Assembly: GCF_040807025.1 (NCBI RefSeq)
Contig: NC_090945.1
Coordinates: 73,295,088-73,359,087, forward strand
Direction of reading: 5' to 3'
Source: Struthio camelus
Taxonomy: Eukaryota > Chordata > Aves > Struthioniformes > Struthionidae
Length of the DNA: 64,000 bases
The position numbers and the translations under genes were made by a program. The notes beneath the pieces are model-generated. The model was given only the letters and a program-made list of their open reading frames with translations, did no database searches and was not told the DNA's origin. Positions 25,779 through 38,932 of the stretch are shown one piece after another. Position 1 is the stretch's first letter; every line of letters starts with the position of its first letter.

Positions 25779-27527
25779 CTGAAAGAAGAGGAAAGAAAAA
25801 ACTCCCAGCAACAAATTCCAACATATACACACTTCCCTCTTCTTTCTGGTTTTAATTGCCAAAATCATGGCCATAATAATTCGAATAAAATCAACATAAG
25901 CATTCAGAGATTCTTGTGTCACAAAGTATTTAAACTGCATGAGATCGCACCTCAAACCATGGTCCCAAGGACCCTCAACAGCTCATATCTGACAGCTAAA
26001 GGGCCCAGTGCCACAGCACCTGCTGTGGTCCCCCTCATGTGCCATGGCAGGGAGTTGGGACCGATGGTCAGGGAGCACCTCCCAGCATCGACTGCACAGC
26101 GGCTGAGCTTGTGCTCACTAGGATGAACTGGATGGATGAAGGCCCTGGAAGACTACTTGTCTCTATGACCGAGGTGAAAAACAGTGGCTCTAATTAACAA
26201 ACTCTGAAGGGACACGCATTTCCATTGCTGAAACTTCCATTGTTAAATATGACTTTTATCTTTATAACTTTAGGAACTATCAATTCATGAAATCTGACAT
26301 GCATTTAGTAATACTGTGAGCAAGAACTTTCTTGATGAATGACCTTTCTGTAAAGTCCTAAACTAGCAAAATTATAAATCGTTCCATGTTGGCTACAGAA
26401 CATATTCTGTGCACACTTCACACGCTTCTGCAGTAATTAAAAATGCCTTCTCCACTATGCAATGATTTTCCATGATAATAAAGAATGCAGAAAGAGCTAT
26501 TTTTCTCACGCAATCGGCTCTTTACACTGGTTAAAGGGGAACGGGGTTTTACAGCTAGGCTTAGATATTAAGGATTATAATGCCTCACTATCTACTCTTG
26601 ACATTACAAAATGAGAAAGATCTTTCGAAATTGGTTGATGACTGATGACGTAGTACCTCTACAGTACCAAACAGTGGAAACTGAAACTGATCAGCTGTTT
26701 TCATGAATTGCCATTACCTTGGGCTGCGTTCTTTGAGGGTGCAGATGTTCCAAGGGAGTTTTGGCTCAGCAAATGATTTGAAAAAGAATTCTTTCTAGGT
26801 TTGGATTCAGTCCAAAAAAACTCAATAAGCTATGGTTACATTTGGTTATATATTAACATAATATTGCACTATATTATCAGTCTGTAAAGACATATATAGA
26901 AATGTCCAAGTTTTTACGTCCTGCATCATGAAGTTCCTACCTCCTTCATACAGGAAACTGGAATCTATGAAGTGTTAATCTATTGCTTAGCTTTTATTTT
27001 CCTCCAGTCTGTAGCTACAGCTAAGATCATGTGGCACGGTGGGATCACAGACACACAGCGGGAACCTCAAAAAAGGTGAATTTACCGAGAGTTATTTCAC
27101 CCCCCTTCCCACCTCTGTATGTATTAGAACTGCTGTTATACTGAAGTTACAGCATTGTTGTACCTGCTGTGAATAGTACAAAGGCAAAAGTTGGAAGGAA
27201 AATGTTTTAAGTCCAAATTAAAGCCAAGAGGAAGAAAATAATCAGAGCAAAACCTATAAATCTATAAAGTACGTGAAGATATTTTACAGAGTTTATCAGC
27301 TATTTCTTAACCCATTTATTTTATATTTTACATTTTATATTTTACATTTATCCACATGATAAATTAGTAATTTCAAATGATTTTTACCCTTTGAAAATCA
27401 TTCACAAAAGAAACTTATGCACTTGCTGCTTTTGGTACTGCTGTAAATCTGCTTGTCCACCAGATATATATCCCTGTAAAGCAATAACCTTCTCCTGCAA
27501 TTGTCTACCAACAAACGTCACACTTAC
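25779..27527 (-). other. EVC2 intron between tenth and eleventh visible exons
   Basis: 1.7 kb, GT-AG. It holds the short AT tandem repeat at 27319-27351; nothing else is recognised. Confidence 0.85.
27319..27351 (+). repeat. Short AT-rich tandem repeat
   Basis: A 14-base motif (ttatattttacatt) is repeated about twice in tandem. It is intronic, some 180 bases left of the tenth visible EVC2 exon. Confidence 0.7.
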
Positions 27528-27721
27528 CTTTTTCTACAGCTGCCAGACTCCTCTGCATTACTGTCACTTTCAGCAATACCATGTGAATATTTATTGATGG
27601 AATCAAGGACAGAAAGAACCTCACTTTGTGAACTGGAGGGTAGCAATAAGTTCAGGATCCTGTGCAGCATCCCCACTGGTACCTTTGTCAGTTTGGCTAA
27701 GTAACCTGCCAATCGCAGCTC
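27528..27721 (-). CDS. EVC2: EVC2 coding exon, tenth visible
   Basis: The exon has 194 nt, starts in phase 0 and ends with two bases of a split codon. The acceptor is accctttag and the donor AAAG|gtaagt. The peptide is ELRLAGYLAKLTKVPVGMLH, LNLLLPSSSQSEVLSVLDSI, then an acidic stretch HGIAESDSNAEESGSCRK. Human EVC2 has ELRLASYLARMAMVPGATLRRLLSVVLPTASQPQLLALLDS and HAAESDGGAEQADVGRRRK. The acidic AESD..AE tract before a basic cluster is kept. It is separated from the ninth visible exon by a 6.9-kb intron. Confidence 0.93.
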
Positions 27722-29116
27722 CTAAAGGGTTAATAAGTGGAGGACAGATAAATTTACCATGGTAGTAAGAAAAAAAAAAATTATTGAATTTTAATTACTA
27801 ACCTTGAAGAACTAATCATTATACAAACAAAAAAAAATATGACTGAACATCATTTTAGTCACGATAGTTTTGGTGTGAAGTGGCAATAGTGCCAGGGGCA
27901 TTGCTGTCTTCCACACTGGCCCATGCGTACATTAAAGTCATCCATTCCATTCTGAAATCTAGGTATGAGGATTTTCAGTTACAACCATTTTCTCTCTGTG
28001 TAGTTACTCAGGGCATGTACTTGATGCCCTTCGATCTCAAAGTCAAAATACAATCATATTCCAGAATATAAGGTTTAGTTCGTTTATGGACTGCACTATT
28101 ATAAAGAAATCTTATCAAAACAGGAATGAAGTGAGATGGCATTCCTTAGTCTGCAAATATCAGGGAAACATTACCCTCTGAAAGCTAATGACAACATTCA
28201 CATGTTGTAATGACTGAGCAGTTCATTGTTCAGCCTTTTATAACACCAGATTCTGCAATAAGCTGCTGAGAGAACAACCTGTAATGAGTTGGCAAGAAAA
28301 GAAGAAAATAGTCAACATTTTTCAAATGTCCTTGCTATTTTGGCCCAAAGGTCAGTGGCAAAGCATATTCACCCAGTGTACAAATAGGCTAAGTCCAAAG
28401 CCTATTGTTTCCTGGACAATTAACCAACTCCACTTACTGTCGCCTTCCAAGTGCCAAAACCCCACTGTTATTTTCTGCTCAGCTGTCAAATCTACTGTGT
28501 CCACAAGGCTACTTCTACAGATTTCACATATGTGTCCAGTATAAATAGTCCATAGTCTATTGAAAACTACAGGGAAAGATAAGAGCACGGCAAATTAAAG
28601 CAAGTTAAGTGCCTCAAAGGAGGCTAGCAAAATTCTTTATGTATATATCTCAGTCAGCTGAAGTTAGGTAAAACATGCCAAATATACGAGATGGCTCTAA
28701 TGTAATGATATTTTAGCTCCCTTTTCTATTCAATTATTCCACCTGCTCTGTACTGTGCCTCCTAATTATGAGAGGAGTCTCCATCAGCTGTTGTAAAACA
28801 CCCTTTACAAGCACTGCCCTGGGAGAGTCTCCCATTGCCCCTCATGAAAGCTGAGACACTTCTGCACATATGCACAGAGGCGGGAGAGAACTGCAAAGCC
28901 AAGGTCACAGAAAAAACCCTCAAGGTACCCCAGAGCAGGATGAAAAACGCAACAGCAAATGTTTGAACTCTGCCTCTTTTTTCCTATGAGGAACTTTCAG
29001 AGCAGTGAATGCATACAGGAGACCCCCATATTAACTGAATCTTCTTTGAAAGAAGCTATTTCACCAATAGGACACTCCCAAAATAAACCTTTTTTTCCCT
29101 GCTAAATCCATTTAAA

Positions 29117-29137
29117 AAACAAACAAACAAACAAACC
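29117..29137 (+). repeat. (AAAC)n microsatellite
   Basis: Five near-perfect AAAC units, intronic. Confidence 0.8.
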
Positions 29138-30099
29138 ATCCCCAAAGCAGTCCTCATCCAAATTTAAAGGCCATATAAAAAAACAACCAATCTCCTTTCC
29201 TGAATACCATACTCTAAGCAGAGAATTTCCCTCCAAAACGCAGGAGAACTAGTCATTCCCCAAAGTCTCCTAAGCTCTCCATCGTTGTTACAGGTTTTCC
29301 ATGGAAAGCACTTACATACTAGAGTGAACAAGACAAAACCCTAAGAAAAACCCAGTAAAAAAGATTAGTAAATTGAGGGAGTATTTAACATGTCTAATAT
29401 TTGCACCCTAAAACAGGCACAAAGTTGGATAAGAGGTCTGTTCAGACTGCTTAGGGTAAGAAGTGACTGATTCTTCCATGGAGAAGGCTGTAGATAAGAG
29501 CTTAAATCTTAATACACTAAGTTTCTGTAGGCAGTGTATATAGCGTGTCTGTGTTGTATTTTTGGCCTCTAAGAATAGTTGATCTAGAAACTTATTAAAA
29601 AAAAAAAGGCCAATATCAAGTGTGAATAAAGTTCTTGACACATCTCTGACCCATCATCCCCTTTGGCTGAAAGGCCTCAGGACCTTTAACTCAATAATTT
29701 ATATATGACAATACAATCATCATGACTTCAGCACTGCTTTCCCCTGCAACAGTTTCCTCTTCCAAAGTGTTCTCTGTGACCCTTTTTTCCGTTCTGATCC
29801 TTTCCTTTCCCTATCATCAGGCACAATTCGGACAGAGAAGCAACCCTTAATGCTATTCTAGTACAGCAGAATTCATGATTAAACAATCCTGCAAAGTGCC
29901 ACAATGCTGTCAGTAGCAGGAAAAGTGATGTTTGTACCCAATGGCTATGTGCCTCCAACATATATATGGCAAAACAAGTGCTGATGTGTGAACACACGCC
30001 CACAGCGAGCAGCACTTAACAGACCCACAGCTATCTAGACCAGCTAAGAGAGAGAAAGGTATGCTTGCATAAGCATGAAGAAGCGAATGTGCATGTAAA

Positions 30100-30290
30100 C
30101 ATAAAAATGGTCACACTAGGTCAGACTACATGCCTTCCAGCACGGGATGAGTTTGGTTCTTCAGGCATATTATACAGACAGTTTCTGTAAAGATTAGGAA
30201 TGCTCATGTTTAATAGTATCTAATAGCTACAAATGCTATGCTGTTTGCGCCACTAATGACCTAGTTTGTCTCTTCTGAATTTGGCCAAAA
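30100..30290 (-). mobile_element. Old CR1/L3-like LINE 3' region, inverted
   Basis: The start aaaaatggtcacactaggtc and agactacatgcc resembles the reverse complement of the CR1/L3 3' end (the TCTGACCCAGTATGGC motif). Further on, taatagctacaaatg and ctaatgacctagtttgtct resemble inner parts of the same family in order. It is heavily diverged and lies in an EVC2 intron. Judged by eye. Confidence 0.5.
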
Positions 30291-33200
30291 TAAAAATAGG
30301 AATGCATAACCTGTAATTTACAAGAGCACAATTCCTTTAAGCATTTGGGCTGGGCAATGTGTATTTAAACAACTAATGCAAGAATTAACAAACTCCACCC
30401 ATGCTGTGTTTCATGCTTACTGTGCTGTTTCCATGTGTCAGTCTGCCTGCATCATCTGTTGACTCTAAAAACCAATGAGCATACCTGGGGCTGTAACTAC
30501 GAGCTTATTTAAAAGTAACTTCTCTGTCAGAGCCTTATGATCCTGAACTCACTGTCATTCAAGCAAATCTCTTATTGACCTAGATCTGCCTCCATAAGGA
30601 CATAAGCTGAAACACGAAATGTAAGAAAGGAAAACTTCCCTGGTTTTCCAGAGAGGGTTGCATCCACAGTTCTGAAAATCAGTCTAATGGGCAAAATCCT
30701 CTTTAAAGAATGCATATAAAATATAAAGGTACAACGGATATAGTTTTCTAATACTCGTCAATAAAATCTGTGTTCTATAAATTGTAACAAAATGAGGTGG
30801 AGTGAGGGGAGAGATTTAAAATCAATTCCCACACCAACACACAGGATTAAGCACATCCAAAAGTAATATCATCTTAACTATGAGCCTTATTAAATTACTA
30901 TTCTACTAGGAACATACTTCTTTACAGTCGTATGTAGCCAGATTTGGGATTATAGTTTAAAATGTTTTATTATTACACCTGCTGAGAAGAGAGATTGTGT
31001 TTTGTCTATCTGCAGGGCCTGTCTGTACAATTCAATGGAGTTTAGATAAGGTATGTCCCAAAATATCTCTGTTCTAAGTTTTTATGAATACATATAAATA
31101 CAAAAAAAAAGGATATGCCGAATGCATATTTATACACACTGTTATTATTCTTTCAGGGAATCTTATGAACAAAACATATGGCACAGTGACTAGCATGTCC
31201 TGTTTTCAACTGCAGTGAAGTGACAGTAATGCTCTCAAATGTCTTTGTCTTCACGATGTCAAAACCTGTAATTATCAATGATCACTGCTCACTTGCTATG
31301 GTGCAAAGGGGAGCAGGTACCATGAAAATTATGATACATTTTGCTTGCATGTATCTGTGATCGGTAGAATTATAATTTTACTTTCCTGAGTTGCAGAACT
31401 CATGCTACGCCTTTCAGAAAGCATTTCACAATATATCTGTGGCAAAGCACAAGGAACCTAACAGTTGTCAGAGGAAGGCAACTGACTTGTGAGCAACATA
31501 AGCAACATGGTTTACCTATGTTGTAGCTTCCCCTCAGCTAAGCACTTGGATCTTTGGCAGAACAGCACAAGAAACATCAGTATTTAACTACAAAATTTTC
31601 TAGGACAGAAATGAGCTACAACAATGTGGAAAAGCAGCCTACTCCTGGTTAGTCCTAGGCTGTCCAATAATAAATATGATTAAGAGTTCCAGAGCTTCCC
31701 AAAAACAGATTATTACAGAAAAGGGATTCTTTTATTTCTTTCCATTGAGCTAGGAGATAGGGTTATTTCCCACTGTGTGAGAAGAGCTAATCCCTCTGCT
31801 TTCTAAGACCAAACGGTGTCTCTGTTTGCTTTTGGTCTTCTTTCCTGGCCCAGTAACATTGCCAAAAGAAAGAGAACACTACCTCTGGACTGAAAAGCTA
31901 AGACAAAAAACAGGGTGTCTGGAAAAATGGTTCCCCTTGAAACGATTCAAGTCAGCAGCAGCAGCAGCACTCAGCGACCAAGAGGTTTCTCTCTCTTCCC
32001 TTCCACCATATACTACGCACCTGCTCCAGCATTCAGCTGAACTTTTACACACCGCACATCTTGAATTAATGCCTTCTTCATGAGAGAGGTAGATGCTGAG
32101 GCTCCATCAGAGACAGCATTCAGTCAAACTCAAGAGCAGCAGAAAAACATTTCACAACATCCTCCAAGATGAGAACTCTTCTACAGCCAAGCTGCTGAGC
32201 AGCTGGCTTGTTATACACATCTTCCTGCTACCCTCCTATGCCCAGGAGTATAGCAAGCTACTGGAGAAGTAGGCTAATGCAATATTCATATTCTCTTTTA
32301 AGAGTTCCCGCTTAGTGATTAGTGTTTTTGTCAGCCCATGAAATTGCTAAATAAACATTGTACGAGGTCCCAGCCATTCCTTCAATTAGCCCAAGATTAT
32401 AAGGCAATAGCAGACTTGTATCAAACTGTGATAGTGGTTTCAGTGGTGCTAATCTGAAAGAGCTAGTCTGTGCCGTTTAAAGCCTCTATACAGGCCATCA
32501 TTTGTGGATATAGCATATGGTGTTAGATTAATACATAATTAGCTAGGGAAAAAAAGAACATAAAAAGAGCTGACAAGATCAAACTATAAATGACTTAAAC
32601 CATGAAGATCAGCAAAACCCAAAGTACCTTTAAAAGCATTTTCCATTTTTATGGAAAGGTTCTCCTGTCTATTTTCACCGATGTTAAATAGAGTTTATTT
32701 TAAAGACCACTCATCTTCAATATATATTTGAAGTACGGTAGGCATCAGGAAAAAAAAAACCCATACAAATCCTTTAACTCCTTATCCATTATATAAAAAC
32801 AAGAAACGTTGAACAAGACCAAGGATGAAGCCTCTTTTCTTAGAAGTGTTCTGCAATCTTTAATTACTATACAGACTACAACTATGATTGAGCAAACAAA
32901 GCCTCAATTTACCATCTCCTCTGAAAAGTGAATAGTAGACACTGCCCATGTCGCTGCTCCATGACTGAATACATAACTGAAAATACAGTTGGCAACTATC
33001 TCACTGGCATTATCCGAGTTATTTTAAAGGAGCATAAATAACTAAATGTAAAATTTAGAGTTGTAAAGAAATAACCAAATGAAAACTTGCCACCATCTCA
33101 TGAGTCATTTACATGTCATGAGCATCCTCCTACAACGGTGTGCAGCAGAAAATTCTGCAGAGTCAGCAGGATTCTATTTCTATGCCTTTCACAGGGAAGC

Positions 33201-34129
33201 CTGATAAAACGTTAGGATCTCTATGTACCGTAGGCTGCAGAGAACAGGCAGGCAGAAAACAAGAGTTAGTTCTTCTTTGTTCAAACAAACTTGAATTTAA
33301 AACTAGAAGGCCAGTAATGCTGGTCATGGCCTCCTCAGCAAACGCTTTCAAATGTTACACTCTGCAAGACGCACGCATCAGAATAGATTTTTGGTGTTCA
33401 TATTATTATGCCTAGAGGATAGGATACTCTCAGAAACCATAAGATTCAGCTTTGAATTTCCACTGTCTGATTTAAATCATTAGCACAAAGTGAGATCTTC
33501 CATTCCAGGACAGCACAATAGTCATCAGGCTGTTAGAAATCCAGAGATGAGACTCTTTCAGCAAGGCTTGTGGAAGGCCTGCTTTGACCAGAGCCCTCAA
33601 GTCCCCAGCAGAAACAGAGACTGAAGGGATTACCATACTCTGGCGAGCTTCGGGAGATCCTGATGCAAGTTTATTCTCCAAATCAGAGTAAGGATCGGAA
33701 AACATCTGCTGCCTTCCAGGTGAATGTCCTAACACACCTATATAGCACATTGGAGTGCAGAGGCCTCGCTCCAGTTCTTCATAAAAGAAGCTGATCTTAA
33801 ATAGACATCTTACTCAAGAGAGGATAAACAGCTCAGAAATAAACCTGAGACACAGGAAAAGCTAAGAGACTCCATGTGGTCCCTGCTCAGTGTGCTTGTG
33901 TCTGAAGCTCCCAGTTTATGCTCCTGCGACTGCAATTGTCCCTGAGAGGCAAGATACTTGGATGGAAAAAGCTGCAACACCTAATCTCTTTTCTGAGGTT
34001 AGCTACATATCTTGACCAAGATCCGCAGATAAAACTTGGGGGCAACAGAGCAATGCATTTTTAATGCCTTTTGTGTCACTGACAAGCAGCCAACCAATAA
34101 TAATAAATTAAGTCTGCCGAAGAGGTGAT

Positions 34130-34181
34130 GCTCTTTCTGAGAACAATGTGAGTAAGCTCTTTCTGAGAACAATGTGAGTAA
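34130..34181 (+). repeat. Perfect 26-bp tandem duplication
   Basis: The 26-base unit starting gctctttctgagaac and ending gtgagtaa occurs twice head to tail with no mismatch, 445 bases downstream of the ninth visible EVC2 exon (intronic). Each unit ends in gtgagtaa, which resembles a 5' splice site on the plus strand, the antisense of the gene. Confidence 0.95.
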
Positions 34182-34625
34182 GGATACTAGAACACTTACC
34201 TAGCAGTGCTTCTATCATTTAATTTTGTAACACAGGCAATGAAAGTCATTTCTCACACTGACTGAAACCTAAACAAAAACACGTGTCCTCACACATGAGA
34301 ATCAAACTCTAAAATCTGTCTCTGAACAAGAAAATCGGAGAATCTAGATCTCTCTGCAGAACGAAATGCAATGGGACAACTCTCCGAAAGGATTCCTAAG
34401 CAAGCACAAAGTAGTATGACTCAGTAAAATTAAAAAATGATTTTACAGGCTGTAAACCCCAGGAGCGGTAGTGACTGTTAGCAGAACTGGGTCCAAAAAC
34501 ATTTGTAATGGTCCCAGATGAAAAAACAGAATAAACGAACAACCCCTTCCACCCCGCAAAACCAGCTTATTTTCCAGATAGAGTGGTAATTTAAACCTGG
34601 AAGTTTTGTTCAATTTCATGCTTAC

Positions 34626-34713
34626 CTGACTATAAAGTGCCAAAAGTGCATCCGCTTCTAAATTTTCCAGGAGATCTTCAAGCACCACGTAATTTGCTTG
34701 CTCTTCTCTGAAG
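34626..34713 (-). CDS. EVC2: EVC2 coding exon, ninth visible, short
   Basis: This is a small exon of 88 nt: one base completing a serine codon, then 29 codons ending in phase 0. The donor is CAG|gtaagc. The peptide REEQANYVVLEDLLENLEAD ... LYSQ matches human REEQQNSVVLEDLLENMEADTFATLCSQ. The 3' splice site is ambiguous: cacttcag is followed six bases later by another cttcag. The first AG gives ...QQSFREEQ, the same length as human QQCLREEQ, and was chosen. The second would drop two residues in frame. Confidence 0.92.
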
Positions 34714-34715
34714 CT
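34708..34715 (-). promoter_or_regulatory. Tandem 3' splice site at ninth visible EVC2 exon
   Basis: The minus strand reads cacttcag|cttcag|agaag. Both AGs are in frame six bases apart, so the gene could make forms with or without two residues (Ser-Phe) before REEQ. Confidence 0.5.
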
Positions 34716-36215
34716 GAAGTGAAAGAAAGAACACTGAAGTCTTCCCAAACACAGTGACTATATTGTAGGAAACAACTGAAGTCTGACAGTCATCCATTCA
34801 GAAAGCACATCTCTCTGTCAGCCAAGTTGGTTGAGATGGCATACCTTTTAAAATAAGCCAACCTCTCTCTGTTTCTCCCCTGAACTACATGCTGTTAAAG
34901 TCTTAAGGAACTCCAAAGCAAAATTCGAGCAAAATCTGATGAGCTCTTATCCACAACACAAATCTGAAATTGCTCTAAAACATTCAACCTCTTGCCCCCT
35001 ATCCTCTTTAAGTGTCATCACCGTACTTTTTGGAAAATTGTGGATTTTTTTTGTCGCTAGAAAAATAACAACCAGTTAGTTTCCTCACTGCTGATGATTT
35101 TTTTCTTCCTGGACCAATCTTTATGTCCTTTGGGACAAAAACAGGACTTGTTTTTTCCATTATGTTTTCAGGCACCCAGTTCAGTAATGAAGACCAGTTG
35201 TTCTTTAAAGGCATCGCTGATACGTCGATATACAACAGTATCTCCAGGCTAGTAACCTATCTGCTCTTCTAGTAACTACTCACTATATTCCTACAACAGG
35301 AGAGAGTCGTCAATCTACGTCCAGCAGACCACCAGCCCGTTCACTGTTAAAACAGACCTGAGAGAGTAATGCGTCCACTCAAACCTTATCAAAGTAATTT
35401 TTAATAAATGAATTGGTTCAACTGAAACCCTTGCTGTAACGGAAAGCACCCTCTCCAGGTCTTACATGAAATGCAGTGAGCTTCTCATACTGTGCAATCC
35501 ACACACAAATGTAACTTCTAACTCATGTGACTGTAATGAATGTAATGCAATATTCTGTGATTTTGCAAACCCTCCCCTATTTTTTCTGCGTAACATTTAT
35601 GTCAAGATAGACATTTCTACCTCAAAAAAATTTTCCAAGTCACATAGTTTTTTGTTTTTTTGTTTTTTCCACAGATATTTTTAAGTAAAAACTGTCCAGG
35701 AAAAATGAAACTGATCCTATCTCTGATGAACAGTTTATTCATCCTACCAAAAATGATCATATGACAGGGAATTCAATCTGCACAGTAAAATATGCGCACA
35801 GTGGAGATGGAAAGTAAATTTAAATCGTCTCAGCTACTTCCTCTAACTCCAACAGAGCAGCTTTCAGTGAAGTCCCTTCTTGGGAGATGAGGGAACAACA
35901 GTATTCAACTTCACTGTCCTTCTTGTTGGAAAGGGGTATTGTTATTTTTCCACCGGCCCACTCAAGAAATACTGATTGCCATGCAGCACATCACAGTTTA
36001 CATTATAAAACGTTATTACTATTTCAAGTTTGTTATTTCAATATCGCTAAGTGTTGTAAATTATCATCTGGGCCATACTGCAAAAAGGCACCATTAAAAC
36101 ATAGGTGTAGAGTCCCTCCTCAACACAGCAGAACGTTTAATCTGCTGTTAGTCTGTCATATTATAATCCATAAGGACTGCAGTGACTTAGCAATACCTGA
36201 GACCAAGACACTTAC
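34714..36215 (-). other. EVC2 intron between eighth and ninth visible exons
   Basis: 1.5 kb, GT-AG, closed by the tandem acceptor. A T-rich run lies near 35650; nothing else is recognised. Confidence 0.85.
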
Positions 36216-36430
36216 CTTTGCTGGTGCAGATTTATAAACTGTCTACATTTATTCATAGCCTGTCTTAGCAGAAGCGTCATCTGTCTGTCTGCATTAGTTT
36301 CCATAGCTTCACTTGAAAGTCCTAATCCATCTGGAGCCCATCTCTGCCTACTCATTAGATGCTGCTGCTGCTGAGCTGACTCCTTATGCGACATCTCATA
36401 CTCCAGTTTCTTGTCAACTTCTTCAATCTC
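36216..36430 (-). CDS. EVC2: EVC2 coding exon, eighth visible, with Q-tract
   Basis: The exon has 215 nt, starts in phase 0 and ends after two bases of a codon. The acceptor is aaactctag and the donor AAAG|gtaagt. It starts EIEEVDKKLEYEMSHKESAQ, then a short glutamine run (QQQQH from a CAG-type triplet cluster), then SRQRWAPDGLG, and ends CRQFINLHQQ plus the split codon. Human EVC2 reads LQELERKLEDQLVQQEAAQQQQALASWQQWVADGPG and LLEQHQQC. The Q-run therefore predates the bird-mammal split. The tryptophan and the DG pair are kept. Confidence 0.92.
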
Positions 36431-38704
36431 CTAGAGTTTGAAAACACATAATGATAAAAAAAAAGTCATAATTCATCTTGGAAGAACAAATTTCATTTGG
36501 AGTGAAGAAAAAGATGATATCAGAGTTTGTGATATTGGTTTATTCATTTCGCATTCTACCCAGCCACTTGCAGTCATTACACTTTCCAATTCACTGTATG
36601 GCTTCAGTAAACATGACTTGTATGCTATGAATATCAGAACGATGCCTAAAGATATGAGTTAATTCTCATGGAGTTAAAGGCCGATGCTCTCTGAAGCCCT
36701 CCACTGTGGAGGGCATCTAGAAAGTACAATTCTAGCCTGACTGAGATCCAAACAAAAGAATTCCACCTTTAGAATTAACCTATAAGCTGCATAAAACCAT
36801 TAAAATACAGTGTAAGAAATGTAGGAAGACTAAGTTTTACTTACACTGAACCAATGGCTAATATCAAAGTGGTGCCAAGTTAAAAGACTATAACTTGCAC
36901 TTAGTGTGATAAAAGCAGGGTTAAAACATAATGCCTTAAAAAGCACAGGGTTAAAAACCAGAGTCTGAAGTGCACTGCATCTCAGGACAATTCTCTCTCT
37001 CTGTCAAGTAATCAAACTAGATGTTAGGAGAAAGGGCCTATTGCAGCTTTCCAACTTGTTTTTGCCTGACCTCAAACGTATTGCTTACTATCTAAGTGTC
37101 CTACTTCTCTACCACTTGTAACTTGGAGAAAATACTTAATTTTATTGTCTTTCCCCCTCACCCCTCAATTTACTCTTTCAGAGCACAATTTCTTTAGAGC
37201 ATGGTGTCTCTAAGTAAGTAAATACTTCCCAGCCAGTGAAACTCTAAACTGGAGCTTGGATCTATTCTCCGAACACCAAAAATGAACATTTACATGCTGT
37301 TTGTATGAAGATGAAGCCAATTCACATAAAGTCAGACACAAGTTTGTTTCACTGATTGGCAAAACAATCACTGATGTACTCAGCATTAGAGGATAATCTG
37401 ATATATTTGTTTTAAAGTAACAAGTGTCCAAATTTGTCATCTAGTGGGACAAATAAGCAGAAATAAAACACAGCAAGAGGCAAAGGTTTGATCACCAGAA
37501 GACAGTCCCTGTAAATGTAACATAACAGGCATTTTAAATTATGATTAAAATATTTTCTTCCCATAACAGGGCTCAACTCAGTCCTCGTACATTGCGTAAA
37601 GGATCCAGTGCTAGCTATTCTACATCTCTCGTCTGTCCCTCCCTCAATTCTTTTCCTTCACACCTGCTCAAGGAAAGAGAAGCTAAAAACAACCTCTTTG
37701 CAAAGGGTGGGGAAAAGCCTGGTCTTCTCTCCGGAATCTCTTACACTTACTGCATAAGAGATACCAGATTAAATACCAGATTAAGTTATTTTTAATACTC
37801 CATCTACGTACAGTTTTCTCTTTTTGCTGCAATTATTTCCTACACTTTAAATACAACTCTAAACAAAATTAGAACTGTATAAGCATATGAGCAGATTGCC
37901 ATTCTAAGAGAAGCTCTGTAGAGACGACAGCATTAAACTGTAACCAGAAGTTTTCACAGCAACAGCTGTCTAATGATGCCCTCTAGCAAAGAGGTTTTGC
38001 TTCTAAAAACCCATTTTGTTTGTTCTACTCCAGTGCTCTCCCAAGCCTCACTTGGATGGTTGCAAATGGGAGATGCATAAAAAAAAAATCCTTATGAATA
38101 CAGAGCACTGAAGTATTAAAAAGGGTTAGAAAACTGGCACACACGAAGTATGTAATAAATATGATGAAGGGAAAAGGCCTTTCTGAAAGTTGTACTATTT
38201 AAACTGCATGAGCATGCTCAAAGAGAGACAGACAGAGAGACTGTATTTATAATCCTTATAAGCTCAGTGATTGAAGCCCATCACGCGGTTATGGATTTTA
38301 CCATTTCGATAGCACTATAACGTGAACAACTTTTTAACACAGTCAGGACAATTTACTAGTCATGACTCTCAGTCACTTCCCTATGTCCATCCCCTCTTCC
38401 TTGTGATCAATAAAATTTTAATATTAACTAGCCATCTAGCTATTGCTCTTTCTGACTGTAGATCTCCAGATGCTTCTAAAATAAAAATAATAACCATAAT
38501 ACACAATCTTCCCTGGCTCTAAAAACACTTTCCTTCTCTTTATTTCTGTTACTTAGAGCAGTCAGCTCACAGCATAACAGAAATTAAAGGCCAGATCATC
38601 AGAAGGTCCAAACTGGCCCAGCTAAATCAAAGTCAAATAAGCTACTGTCCCACAGCTGATGTCTCCTAGCAGGAATTTTCCATTTTCACAACTTCACTAC
38701 TTAC
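36431..38704 (-). other. EVC2 intron between seventh and eighth visible exons
   Basis: 2.3 kb, GT-AG. It holds the short GC-rich palindrome at 36696-36714; otherwise nothing is recognised. Confidence 0.85.
36696..36714. repeat. Perfect 9-bp inverted repeat, 1-base centre
   Basis: gccctccac, t, gtggagggc is a GC-rich near-palindrome in the intron 266 bases to the right of (upstream of) the eighth visible EVC2 exon. Confidence 0.9.
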
Positions 38705-38932
38705 AGGATTGTGTGCTTCTAAAATCTGAATACATTCCAATTTTGATAGTGCTTTTGAAATGCTCAGCTGTTCGAAGAGCAAAGCTTGAATGCTTATGAT
38801 AGCAGTATACAACTCCAACATTTTGGATTTTTTAACAGTCTTTTGAAATTGTAAAGAAGCAATATACTCTCCAAGTTTATTCTCTAGATCACGCAGCTGA
38901 CTCTGTTTCTCAAGCAGCAATTCGTACTTAAC
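38705..38932 (-). CDS. EVC2: EVC2 coding exon, seventh visible
   Basis: The exon has 228 nt, 76 codons, phase 0 at both ends, acceptor gttttttag and donor CCT|gtaagt. The peptide starts VKYELLLEKQSQLRDLENKL and includes ASLQFQK and SIQALLFEQLSISKALSKLE, ending CIQILEAHNP. Human EVC2 has VALQFQKASR, LSIQDLLLEELSASEMLTKS and CTQILESHS. The segment is amphipathic helix throughout. It sits between the largest intron of the window (about 7.5 kb) and a 2.3-kb intron. Confidence 0.92.

Larger units (their letters stand above)
27722..34625 (-). other. EVC2 intron between ninth and tenth visible exons
   Basis: 6.9 kb, GT-AG. It holds an AAAC microsatellite, an inverted CR1/L3-like fossil near 30.1 kb and the perfect 26-bp duplication at 34.13 kb. 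No internal exon is recognised. Confidence 0.85.
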
